A stretch of 64,000 nucleotides of DNA from JAKAQB01 sp027320105 (GTDB taxonomy: Bacteria; Actinomycetota; Acidimicrobiia; Acidimicrobiales; Palsa-688), in contig DAHVMA010000056.1 in the NCBI GenBank assembly GCA_027320105.1, positions 62,001 through 126,000 on the forward strand, given 5' to 3'. A program made the translations under genes and the position numbers. Below the pieces are notes generated by a model that searched no databases, was not told the origin of the DNA, and saw only the letters and a list, made by a program, of their open reading frames with translations. How positions within the stretch are numbered: position 1 is the stretch's first letter; every line of letters starts with the position of its first letter. Shown here one piece after another: positions 7,148 to 14,774 of the stretch.

Positions 7148-8503
7148 TCACGGTGCCCCGGTGGGGCGCAGCACCGAGCCTGCCGGCTCGCCGCCGACGA
7201 GCGAGCCATCCCGGACGAGGGGGCGGCCGCGGCAGGAGACGAACCGCACCGCGCCGGTGACCGACCGGCCGGCGTAGGGGGCCGTCGCGGTCCCATCGGG
7301 GAACGAGGCCTCCTGCACCGTCCAGGTGACCTCGGGATCCCACACGACGATGTCACCGTCGCTGCCCGGCGCTAGCACCCCCTTGCGGGGCGCGTACCCG
7401 AACGCCCTGGCCGGCCCTGCTGCCAGCAGGTGGCACAGCCGCTCCAGCGCGATGCCGTGTTGCCGGCCCCACGACAGCAGCAGCGGCAGGCGGGCGCCGA
7501 TCCCGGCTATGCCGTAGGCGGCGTCCGGTCCCGCGGCGATCCGAGCGTCGACGGGGGTGCGGTCCTGGCTGTGGTCGGAGCCGACGGCGTCGACCGTCCC
7601 GTCGGACAGGGCGGCGCGGACCGCGACGAGGTGCCCGGCGGGACGCAGCGGGGGGGCGACGAGGAAGTCGCCGGCGCGCGCCCCGTCGTACTCGCTGTCG
7701 TCGACGAGGGCGTGGTGGAGGCACACCTCGGCCGCGACCGGCGCCCGGCGGGCGTCCGGCCCGCTGCGGTGGGCCCGGACCCGGGCCAACGCCCCGGCAG
7801 TCGACAGGTGGGGCAGGTAGCAGCGGGCACCGGTGAGGGAGGCGACGGCGAGGGTGCGCTCGACGGACAGCTCTTCGGTGACCGGCGGCCGGCTGGCAGC
7901 AAAAGCCCGTGCGCCCCGGCGCCCCGCCTCGCCGGCCTGCTCGACGAGGGCCTCGATCACCTCGCCGTCCTCGCAGTGCACCTGGACGGGAAGCCCGCAG
8001 CTGGCCGCGTAGGACATGGCCCGGAACAGGCCGGCCCCGCTGGCCATGATGCCGAGCTCGTCGTAGGCCATGAAGATCTTGATGGCGTCGGCCCCGGCGG
8101 ACGCCGCATCGGCTACGTCCTTTGCGGTGAGGGCGTTGGGGCGGTAGCAGCTCGCGTGGAAGCCGAGGTCGATGAGCGACCCCCCGTCAGCGGCCATGTC
8201 ATGGGCGCGACGGACCGCAGTCGCCGGCGGCTCGCCTGCCTCCGGCAGGGTGAAGGACAGGGCCGTGGTCGTGCCACCGAGCGCCGCCGCCCGGCTGGCG
8301 GCGGGGATGTCTTTGACCAGGTGGCAGTGCGGGTCGACGCCGCCGGGTAGCACGATGCAGCCCGCGGCGTCCACCACCTCGGCCGAGGTGGTGGCCCGCA
8401 GCGGAGCGCCGATCTCGGTGATCGCGCCGCCCTCGACGAGCACGTCGCAGTGGCGGGGCCCCTCCGGTGCGACGACGAGCCCGCCCGTGACCAGCAGGTC
8501 CAC
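7148..8503 (-). CDS. D-hydantoinase/dihydropyrimidinase-like cyclic amidohydrolase
   Basis: A 451-residue amidohydrolase-superfamily enzyme that should open hydantoin-type or other cyclic amide rings with a binuclear metal centre. Ligands visible in order: HCH in GGVDPHCHLVKD, the carbamylated lysine in AIKIFMAYDE, histidines in VQVHCEDGE and LPHLSTAGAL, and the aspartate in VGSDHSQDR. An N-terminal beta-sandwich strand (LLVTGGLVVAPEG) and the closing APGSDGDIVVWD are typical. The GTG at 8503 is 8 bp after the stop of the solute-binding protein gene; an apparent extension further upstream is only the shadow of that gene. The substrate is unknown, and the neighbours point to an N-methylated ureide or hydantoin. 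Confidence 0.9.
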   Translation of the reverse strand: MDLLVTGGLVVAPEGPRHCDVLVEGGAITEIGAPLRATTSAEVVDAAGCIVLPGGVDPHCHLVKDIPAASRAAALGGTTTALSFTLPEAGEPPATAVRRAHDMAADGGSLIDLGFHASCYRPNALTAKDVADAASAGADAIKIFMAYDELGIMASGAGLFRAMSYAASCGLPVQVHCEDGEVIEALVEQAGEAGRRGARAFAASRPPVTEELSVERTLAVASLTGARCYLPHLSTAGALARVRAHRSGPDARRAPVAAEVCLHHALVDDSEYDGARAGDFLVAPPLRPAGHLVAVRAALSDGTVDAVGSDHSQDRTPVDARIAAGPDAAYGIAGIGARLPLLLSWGRQHGIALERLCHLLAAGPARAFGYAPRKGVLAPGSDGDIVVWDPEVTWTVQEASFPDGTATAPYAGRSVTGAVRFVSCRGRPLVRDGSLVGGEPAGSVLRPTGAP

Positions 8504-8511
8504 CGGGCCTC

Positions 8512-10227
8512 TCAGGTCAAGGTGGCGTCGTAGTAGTAGATGTTGCCCTGTTGGGTCAGGTCCACCCCGGTGACGCCCTTCTGGGCGAGGAGGACGTCGT
8601 AGAAGTAGGCGAAGATGATCGGGGTCTCGTCGAGGAGGAGGGTCTCGATCTCCCCGGCGAGCCGGCGCTGGGTCGACAGGTCGGTGGCGGCGATGAACTG
8701 CTTGGAGAGGCGGTCGAAGGTCGAGTTGTTGAAGTGGGCCGCGTTCCATGCTCCCTGACCGGTGGCCTTGTCGATCGTTTGCAGCGGGGCCTCCAGGTAG
8801 AGGTTGGGCACCCCCCGGCCCCCGTAGTCCACCAGGCTCATGGTGGCGTCCAGCCACGGGGAGGTCCCGAAGACCGCGGATCCGTAGTAGGTGCTCGATG
8901 TCGTCACCGACAGGGTGATGTCGATGTTGATCAGGGCGCCGGCGGCCTTGATGATGGCGGCGTACTCGGGCATCTCCTCGAGCTGCTCGGTGGCGAGCGT
9001 GACGGAGAAGCCCCGGGACTTCCCGGCCTGGGCCATCAGCTGCCTGGCTTGGGCGATGTCCTGGTGGCGCTGCGGGACGCTGTGGTTGGTCGCCGGGTAG
9101 ATGGGGGCGAAGGGGCTGTCGTTGCCGATCACGGCGTAGCCCTTGAACAGGGCGCTGACGATCTGGGGGCGGTTGAGGGTGAGGGCCATGGCGCGCCGCA
9201 CCCGGGCATCGGTGAACGGGCCGATGTCGCATCGCATCGACAGCTCCCGGTGCTGCGCCGACTTGCGGGCCACGACGTCGAAGCCGCCGCTCAGCAGCTG
9301 CGGGCTGACGGAGACCGAGAAGCCGTCGTTGCACATGATCGTGCCCGCCTCGAGGGCAGCCGTCATCGGCGCCTCGGAGGCGAAGAAGATCACCTCGAGC
9401 TTGTCGGGCTTGGCCGGCGCTCCCCAGTAGTACGGGTTCTTGACGAAGGCGGCGCCCAGGGTGGGGGAGTAGTTCGTCATCTTGAACTTGCCCGTCCCAG
9501 GCATGGTCTGCTGGAACTTCGTGAAGTCGAAGTTGTTGGGCACGATGATGGTGTTGTAGTTGTCCTGCGAGCAGGCGTCGATGAACCCGCCGTCGGGCGC
9601 CTCGAGGTGGAACTCGATCGTCTCGCTGTCCTTCTTCACGACGCCGGCGGGGCTGAGGGTGCCACCGAAGATCGAAGCGGCGTTGATCCCGAGCTTGGGG
9701 TTCGCCTGCGACTGGAAGGTGTAGACGACGTCATCGATCGTCATCGGGGTGCCGTCGTTGAACTTGACGCCCTGGCGGATCTTGAAGGTCCACACGGAGC
9801 CGTCGGAGTTGCTCGACCAGCTGGTCGCCAGCAGCGGGTGGTAGACGAGGTTGTGGTCGATGCGGACGAGGCTCTCGCCGACCTGGTCGGAGACCTGGAG
9901 GCCTCCCAAGCTGGCGATGGTGAGCGGGTTGATGGCCCCGGTGGGCACGACCATGCCGGCGCGGATGGTGCCGCCCGGCTTGCCAGCTTTCGCGGGGCCC
10001 GACGACGAGCTCGGGACCGTCGCCGAGCTGCTGGTCTTGCTGCTGCTGCTGCCGCAGGCGGCGACGATGGCGGCGGCGACGGGAAGGCCCAGTCCCACCT
10101 TGGTCGCCTGGCTCAGGAACTGCCGGCGTGAGAGGCGGCCGGCGACGAACTCGTCGATGACGTGCTCACCTACAGGCCCGTGGCCCCGGCGCAACTTGTC
10201 CAAACGTGCGTGGTCGACCTCGGACAT
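8512..10227 (-). CDS. Family 5 (peptide/nickel-type) solute-binding lipoprotein of an ABC importer
   Basis: A 571-residue extracytoplasmic binding protein. The N-terminus has a Tat signal (SRRQFLSQA) running into a lipobox (IVAACG), then a serine-rich linker, so it should be exported folded and lipid-anchored. The remainder is the SBP_bac_5 fold: LVRIDHNLVYHPLLATSWSS, VKFNDGTPMTIDDVVYTF and MPGTGKFKMTNY are family hallmarks. Family members bind peptides, opines, glycosides or nickel. The ATG at 10227 is preceded by AAGGGGG. No permease or ATPase gene for this system lies anywhere in the window, so it is an orphan or works with a distant transporter. It is followed by the hydantoinase gene after 8 bp. 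Confidence 0.92.
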   Translation of the reverse strand: MSEVDHARLDKLRRGHGPVGEHVIDEFVAGRLSRRQFLSQATKVGLGLPVAAAIVAACGSSSSKTSSSATVPSSSSGPAKAGKPGGTIRAGMVVPTGAINPLTIASLGGLQVSDQVGESLVRIDHNLVYHPLLATSWSSNSDGSVWTFKIRQGVKFNDGTPMTIDDVVYTFQSQANPKLGINAASIFGGTLSPAGVVKKDSETIEFHLEAPDGGFIDACSQDNYNTIIVPNNFDFTKFQQTMPGTGKFKMTNYSPTLGAAFVKNPYYWGAPAKPDKLEVIFFASEAPMTAALEAGTIMCNDGFSVSVSPQLLSGGFDVVARKSAQHRELSMRCDIGPFTDARVRRAMALTLNRPQIVSALFKGYAVIGNDSPFAPIYPATNHSVPQRHQDIAQARQLMAQAGKSRGFSVTLATEQLEEMPEYAAIIKAAGALINIDITLSVTTSSTYYGSAVFGTSPWLDATMSLVDYGGRGVPNLYLEAPLQTIDKATGQGAWNAAHFNNSTFDRLSKQFIAATDLSTQRRLAGEIETLLLDETPIIFAYFYDVLLAQKGVTGVDLTQQGNIYYYDATLT

Positions 10228-10309
10228 GTGTTCCCCCTTGGAGCTGTTGTCTACGGGTCTCGGCCGGGACGGTAACACCCCGGGCTGCCGTCGAACAGTC
10301 GGGCGAGAC

Positions 10310-10372
10310 CTACACCGTCCCGGAGCCGGTCCCGATCTCGGCGACCCGCCCCCCGTCGAGCACCACGTTGGG
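10310..10372 (-). pseudogene. Scrap of an amidohydrolase N-terminus
   Basis: Translation gives PNVVLDGGRVAEIGTGSGTV then a stop. The VVLDGGRVAEIG strand-turn-strand is how hydantoinase and amidohydrolase proteins begin. Nothing recognisable follows or precedes it in frame. It lies in the 224-bp gap upstream of the solute-binding protein gene. It may be debris from a second amidohydrolase, but at 20 residues chance cannot be excluded. Confidence 0.3.
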
Positions 10373-10451
10373 CTGACGCCGGTGAGCCGTGACCGGCCTG
10401 GGTTAGTTTGGCCGCGGACCGTGAACACCGGTCTGAGCTCGCTCGTTACCG

Positions 10452-11759
10452 CTAGCCCATCACGGTGCCTGACGACTCGGCATTGAAACCCCGGCGGCGG
10501 GAGAATGCCCCGAGGTCGATCGAGTGGCCGGTGTGCTCGCAGTGGTAGCGAACGGGGCTGCGATCGTGGTCGTGGCCGGACTCGACAGCCGCGATGATCG
10601 AAGCGAGGAAGCGCCCGACGAGGGGGGCGTTCTTGAACTGGTTCCCGCTCGTGCCCATCGCGACGTAGAACCCGTCGAGCTCGGTGCGGTCGTAGATCGG
10701 TGCCCAGTCGTCGGAGACGTCGTAGACGCCGGCGATACCCTTGGGGGTGACCGGCACCCGCAGGTCGGTGAGCCGGCGTGCCGCTCGGGTCACCTGCGCT
10801 TCGAAGAGCCGCGCCGTGACCAGGGGATTGACCTCGTCCGGGTCGTCCAGCCAATCGAGGGGTTCGCACTCGGGCTCGGTCCCGCCGATCAGGAGGTTGC
10901 CGGCCGTCGCGGGGCGGACGTAGGTCCCGAGGTCGAGGTCCGCCATCGTCGGCACGAGCTCCGCCCGGCCGCCGTACCCGGCCGGCGCGGCCACGTGGTG
11001 CACCTCCTGGCGGAGGGGGCGCACGCCGATGGTGAAGTCGCCGCCCACGCCGGCGAGGCGGTTGAGGGCGCTGGACCAGGGTCCGGCCGCGTTCACGACG
11101 ACGGGCGCGTCGATGTTGACGTCTCCCGACAGACCGACGCCCTGCACCCGCTCACCGCACCGCACTGCCGTCACGGCCCGGCCGAAGAGGAGCTCGGCGC
11201 CGTGTCCCTCCGCGGCTGCGGCGAGGTTCTGGGCGGCCAGCTGTGGGTCGTCCACGAACCCCGCGTCCGGGGTGTAGATGCCCCCCAGCGTGCCCTTTGG
11301 GTCCTCGAAGAACGCCTCGTCGTCGACCGGCTTCGGCGGCCAGTACCGGCCCACGTCGATGCCCGGCACGCGAGCGGCGAGGGTCTCCGCATCCCACTCC
11401 TCGTAGGCGACCCCGACGCTGTCGAAGAGCCGCGTGGCGTGCTCTCTTGGGGCCGTGGGCGCGTCCAGCATGATCATCCCGGTGCGCCGGAACGATGCCA
11501 GTCCACCGACGTCGCCGCCGTGGCCCAGGTGCCGGCGCCAGTCCTCCCAGCAGTGCTTCGCCTCCCAGGCGGTGGCGACGCCGTCCCACGTGGAGTAGTT
11601 GAAGCGGACGATGGCGCTCGACGCGCTCGTCGATCCGAGACCGGCTCCGCCGGCCTTGTCGACGACGACCACGTGGCGGCCCTGCTTCGCGAGCTCGAGG
11701 GCGATCGATGCCCCGATGACTCCGGCCCCGATCACGACCGCGTCTGCCGTATGCGCCAT
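10452..11759 (-). CDS. FAD-dependent amine/amino acid oxidase (DAO family, sarcosine-oxidase-like)
   Basis: A 435-residue flavoprotein with the ADP-binding fold at its N-terminus (DAVVIGAGVIGASIALELAK, then VVVDK) and a DAO-family C-terminus (GIAGVYDVSDDWAPIYDRTE, GFYVAMGTSGNQFKNAP). Family members oxidise the C-N bond of sarcosine, glycine or N-methyl amino acids. I chose the ATG at 11759 with GGGAGGATCG in front, rather than the in-frame codon 7 residues earlier. A 19-bp inverted repeat lies 36 bp upstream. The context with a dimethylglycine-type dehydrogenase and a TMADH homologue supports an N-methyl amine substrate, but this is inference. Confidence 0.88.
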   Translation of the reverse strand: MAHTADAVVIGAGVIGASIALELAKQGRHVVVVDKAGGAGLGSTSASSAIVRFNYSTWDGVATAWEAKHCWEDWRRHLGHGGDVGGLASFRRTGMIMLDAPTAPREHATRLFDSVGVAYEEWDAETLAARVPGIDVGRYWPPKPVDDEAFFEDPKGTLGGIYTPDAGFVDDPQLAAQNLAAAAEGHGAELLFGRAVTAVRCGERVQGVGLSGDVNIDAPVVVNAAGPWSSALNRLAGVGGDFTIGVRPLRQEVHHVAAPAGYGGRAELVPTMADLDLGTYVRPATAGNLLIGGTEPECEPLDWLDDPDEVNPLVTARLFEAQVTRAARRLTDLRVPVTPKGIAGVYDVSDDWAPIYDRTELDGFYVAMGTSGNQFKNAPLVGRFLASIIAAVESGHDHDRSPVRYHCEHTGHSIDLGAFSRRRGFNAESSGTVMG

Positions 11760-11794
11760 CGATCCTCCCGGGGGCCGCACCAGTTGCCACCAGG

Positions 11795-11813
11795 GCTCCG
11801 AGCGTATCGGAGC
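11795..11813. promoter_or_regulatory. Inverted repeat, candidate operator before the FAD oxidase gene
   Basis: GCTCCGA and TCGGAGC form 7-bp perfect arms around GCGTA, 36 bp upstream of the oxidase ATG. The position mirrors the palindrome before the PuuE-like gene, although the sequence differs. It could be a regulator site or a small hairpin. Confidence 0.35.
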
Positions 11814-11884
11814 GGCTGGCGCGCTGACTCACTGCGAGCGGTTCTTGGCCGACGACGGCCTGGTGCCGGCACGGACCTTCGGGT

Positions 11885-12549
11885 ATGGTCCGACGGAGAG
11901 GCGGGAAGGCACGCGGCGGTGTCGGCCTCACGATGATGGGCGGGTCGGCGATCGTCTCTCCGGAGAGTGCGCCGGCGTTCGGCAACCTGCACCTGACAAG
12001 GACGAGATCGTCCCTAATGGGTGAGTTGGCCGAGGCGGTCCACGCCGAAGGGGCGGCCGTCACCTGCCAGATCACGCACCTGGGCTGGCGCACGAGCAAC
12101 TACTCCGGTGATTGGTTGCCGATCATCGCGCCGTCCCGGTTGAAGGAGCGGACGCACCGAGCCTTTGCGAAGGAAGCCGAGCCGTGGGATCTCGAGCGGG
12201 TCGTCGACGCCTTCGCCAGCGCTCGACGCGGTGGAGGTGCTCACTGCGACGGGGGCCCAGGTCGAGTACGTCACGCCGGAGCGGATGTTCGCTCCGGACG
12301 TCGGAGGCATGAACTACCCCGGTGGTAGAGCATGGCACGGGGCCCAACGACGAGCTGTACTTCTCGTTGGTCCCCCGGTCCGTCAACGGCGGTGCGGTCG
12401 ACTACCCGGCGCTGCTGGGCGGCCGGCCCCAGAGGGTGCGCACGAACGAGTCGGGCGCCTTCCAGCTGTTCCGGATCGGGGATGCCGTCGCCAGCCGCAA
12501 CGTGCACGCGGCGATCCTCGACGCCTTCCGGTTGTGCCGCACGCTGTAG
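11885..12549 (+). pseudogene. Decayed FMN/4Fe-4S flavin oxidoreductase (N-methylproline-demethylase-like)
   Basis: Pieces of one Old Yellow Enzyme-type protein are spread over three frames. The first, from about 11900, reads MMGGSAIVSPESAPAFGNLH, with a local frame slip at DKDEIVP, then MGELAEAVHAEG and QITHLGWRTSNYSGDWLP. Next comes VEVLTATGAQVEYVTPERMF in another frame from about 12225. In a third frame are DELYFSLVPRSVNGGAVDYP and the true end, NVHAAILDAFRLCRTL, at 12549. Most of the TIM barrel, the iron-sulphur motif and the first dinucleotide fold are gone. The two-domain 2,4-dienoyl-CoA reductase/N-methylproline demethylase group is the best match from memory. It converges on an intact member of the same superfamily. 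Confidence 0.75.
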
Positions 12550-12579
12550 CGGCGCGCGCCGCTCGGTCGGGTGACCGGG

Positions 12580-14655
12580 TCAGATCCGGAAGGTGGCGCC
12601 GACGACGCTCCGCTCGCGGCGCACGACGTCCGGGCTCAGCTTGCCGTCGGCGTGGAGGAGCATCCCGAGACGGTGGCCGTCGAAGACGCACTCGGCCAAC
12701 AGACGGGGAGCGGCGGCGTCGCCGATGACGTGGACGGCTCGCACGCCCGCGTCCGACAGGCGGTCGTCGTCGGGCTCAGCGGGCAACGGCTGCAGCGGCC
12801 GGCGGGAGGTGAGCAGGACCACGGCGTCACAGGCGAGGCGTTCCTCGCGGCCCCAGCGCTCGACCCGGCAACTCCCGCCATCTATGGCGAGGAGGGAGGT
12901 GTCGGCGACGAGGTGCACGCCGAGGGACGTCAGGTGGCGGCGCACCGGGTCGCCCTCGAAGGTCAGGTCGAGGGTGGGAGCGACGACGGGCAACGGCGTG
13001 ACGACCGTGACGTGTGCGGCGCGGCCGGCGAGGACCTCGGCGACACCGACGCCCATCACCCAGCCCTCGCAGTCATAGACGACCACCCGCTGATCCCGTC
13101 CGCGCTCGACGTCGGCCAGGACGTCCTCGGGCGTCCACACCGCGGGGCGGTCCCACCCGGGGACGGGGGCGTGGGTGAAGGGTGAGACGCCCTCGGTCGA
13201 CCAGCGGGCACCGGTGGCGAGGACCACCACCTCGGCGCCGTAGTCGACGATTGCGGCGTCGTCGAGGTGGACCCCGGTGTGGACCTCGACGGTACGCAGC
13301 TTGCTCAGCTGGGTGGCCCGCCAGGTCACGAGCTGTTCCCACTTGGCGAGGCCGGGAAGCGAGGCGAGCGTCCGGGCGTAGCCGCCCAGTTGGGCGGAGC
13401 ACTCGACCAGGTGGACCGGGCCGAATCCCCGGCGGCCGAGGGTGAGCGCGCACTCCATCCCGGCGACCCCCCCGCCGACGACGAGCACCCCGAGGTCACT
13501 GCCGGCGACGGGACGCGGCCGCTCGGGGTGCCAACCCCGCCGGAACTCCTCGCCAGCGGTCGGGTTCTGCGTGCACGAGATCTGCGCGACGGTCTGGATC
13601 CGGTACAGGCAGTAGTTGCAGCCGATGCACTCGCGGATCTCGTCGTAGCGCCCCTCCTCGACCTTGCGGGGCAGGAACGGGTCGGCGATCGACGGACGCG
13701 CCGCGCCGATCAGGTCGAAGCGGCCTGAGCGGATCACCTCGGCCATGAGATCCGGGTCCGTGTACCGGCCGACGCCGACGATCGGCTTGGCCGTCGCCTC
13801 GCGCACCCGTCCGGTCCAAGGCCGCTGCCAGCCGGACTCCTCCAACCGCGACGGCCCCATGTCGTGCCAGTTCTCGGTGTTGGTGGCGATGTTGACGTCC
13901 CACAGGTCGACCAGGTCATCCGCCCAGCGCACGAACTGCAGGGACTCCTCGAGCACCAGCCCGGTTGGGCCCCGGCCGTCGACGGCGATCCTGACGGCGA
14001 TGGCACAGCAGTCTCCGACGGCGGACCGGACCGCCGCAAGCGTCTCCAACCAGAAACGGGCGCGGTTGTGCAGTGACCCGCCGTAGTTGTCGTCGCGGTG
14101 GTTGGAGAACGAGGAGAGGAACTGCATCGGCAGGTAGCCGTGCGAGCCGTACACATAGACGATGTCCCCGCCGGCACCGGCAGCCCGCTCCGCCGCCTCG
14201 ACGTAGGCGGCCTGCAGCCGGCGGATGTCGGACCGGTGCAGCTCGCGGGCGTACTTGAGGGGATTGGCCTCCGAGGGCAGTGGGCTGGGGCCACCGGCGA
14301 CGATCCGCGTCCCGCCGTCCGAATGGGGCCCGGAGTGGAACAGCTCGACGCCGAGCAGGGCGCCGTGGGCATGCACCGCGTCCGCCACTGCTCGGAGGTT
14401 CGCGCCGTCGTCGCCGTCCCACAGCCGTCCGATCGCCGGCATCACCCGATCCGACTCGGGATCCACCGAGGTGATCCCGTCGGCGACCGCTGCCCAGCCG
14501 CCCTCGGCGCGCGTGGCCCGAAAGCCGGCCTGTGACCCGGGGCGGTCCGTCCCGAACCCGTTGCTGTGCGGCACCTGGAAGAACCGGTTGCGTAACCGTT
14601 TGGGGCCTATCTGCAGCGGCTCGAAGAGCACGTCGTGGCGACGGTCGCGGCCCAT
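12580..14655 (-). CDS. Trimethylamine/dimethylamine-dehydrogenase-like iron-sulphur flavoprotein
   Basis: 691 residues: FMN TIM barrel (1-330), 4Fe-4S motif CIGCNYC (C343, C346, C349) with C361 in CTQNPTAGEE, then an ADP-binding fold (VLVVGGGVAGMECAL, about 390). Compared with the remembered Methylophilus TMADH, the catalytic Tyr169, His172 and Asp267 have counterparts Y169, H172 (VYVYGSH) and D265 (ENWHDMGPSR). The cysteine that forms 6-S-cysteinyl-FMN is a serine here (VPHSNGFG, S31). Two of three aromatic-bowl residues also appear replaced. The enzyme should oxidise a C-N bond and feed electrons to a flavoprotein acceptor, but on a different amine. The ATG at 14655 has only a weak ribosome site. 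It is divergent from the dimethylglycine-dehydrogenase-like gene. Confidence 0.88.
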   Translation of the reverse strand: MGRDRRHDVLFEPLQIGPKRLRNRFFQVPHSNGFGTDRPGSQAGFRATRAEGGWAAVADGITSVDPESDRVMPAIGRLWDGDDGANLRAVADAVHAHGALLGVELFHSGPHSDGGTRIVAGGPSPLPSEANPLKYARELHRSDIRRLQAAYVEAAERAAGAGGDIVYVYGSHGYLPMQFLSSFSNHRDDNYGGSLHNRARFWLETLAAVRSAVGDCCAIAVRIAVDGRGPTGLVLEESLQFVRWADDLVDLWDVNIATNTENWHDMGPSRLEESGWQRPWTGRVREATAKPIVGVGRYTDPDLMAEVIRSGRFDLIGAARPSIADPFLPRKVEEGRYDEIRECIGCNYCLYRIQTVAQISCTQNPTAGEEFRRGWHPERPRPVAGSDLGVLVVGGGVAGMECALTLGRRGFGPVHLVECSAQLGGYARTLASLPGLAKWEQLVTWRATQLSKLRTVEVHTGVHLDDAAIVDYGAEVVVLATGARWSTEGVSPFTHAPVPGWDRPAVWTPEDVLADVERGRDQRVVVYDCEGWVMGVGVAEVLAGRAAHVTVVTPLPVVAPTLDLTFEGDPVRRHLTSLGVHLVADTSLLAIDGGSCRVERWGREERLACDAVVLLTSRRPLQPLPAEPDDDRLSDAGVRAVHVIGDAAAPRLLAECVFDGHRLGMLLHADGKLSPDVVRRERSVVGATFRI

Positions 14656-14680
14656 CGCCCAGAGCCTATTGCCATGACAT

Positions 14681-14698
14681 GAAGGATACGAAGGATAC
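14681..14698. promoter_or_regulatory. Tandem 9-bp repeat in a divergent promoter region
   Basis: GAAGGATAC occurs twice head to tail between two divergent amine-oxidising flavoprotein genes (14655 minus, 14775 plus). The 119-bp gap must hold both promoters. Direct 9-bp repeats one helical turn apart suit a dimeric activator, but no regulator gene is nearby. Confidence 0.35.
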
Positions 14699-14774
14699 AG
14701 TCGGCGTGGTGGGACGCTTCGCAATACGTTCGGTCGCCAGCCAATCGCAGTTTGCCCGCGTAGGTGAGCTCTAG

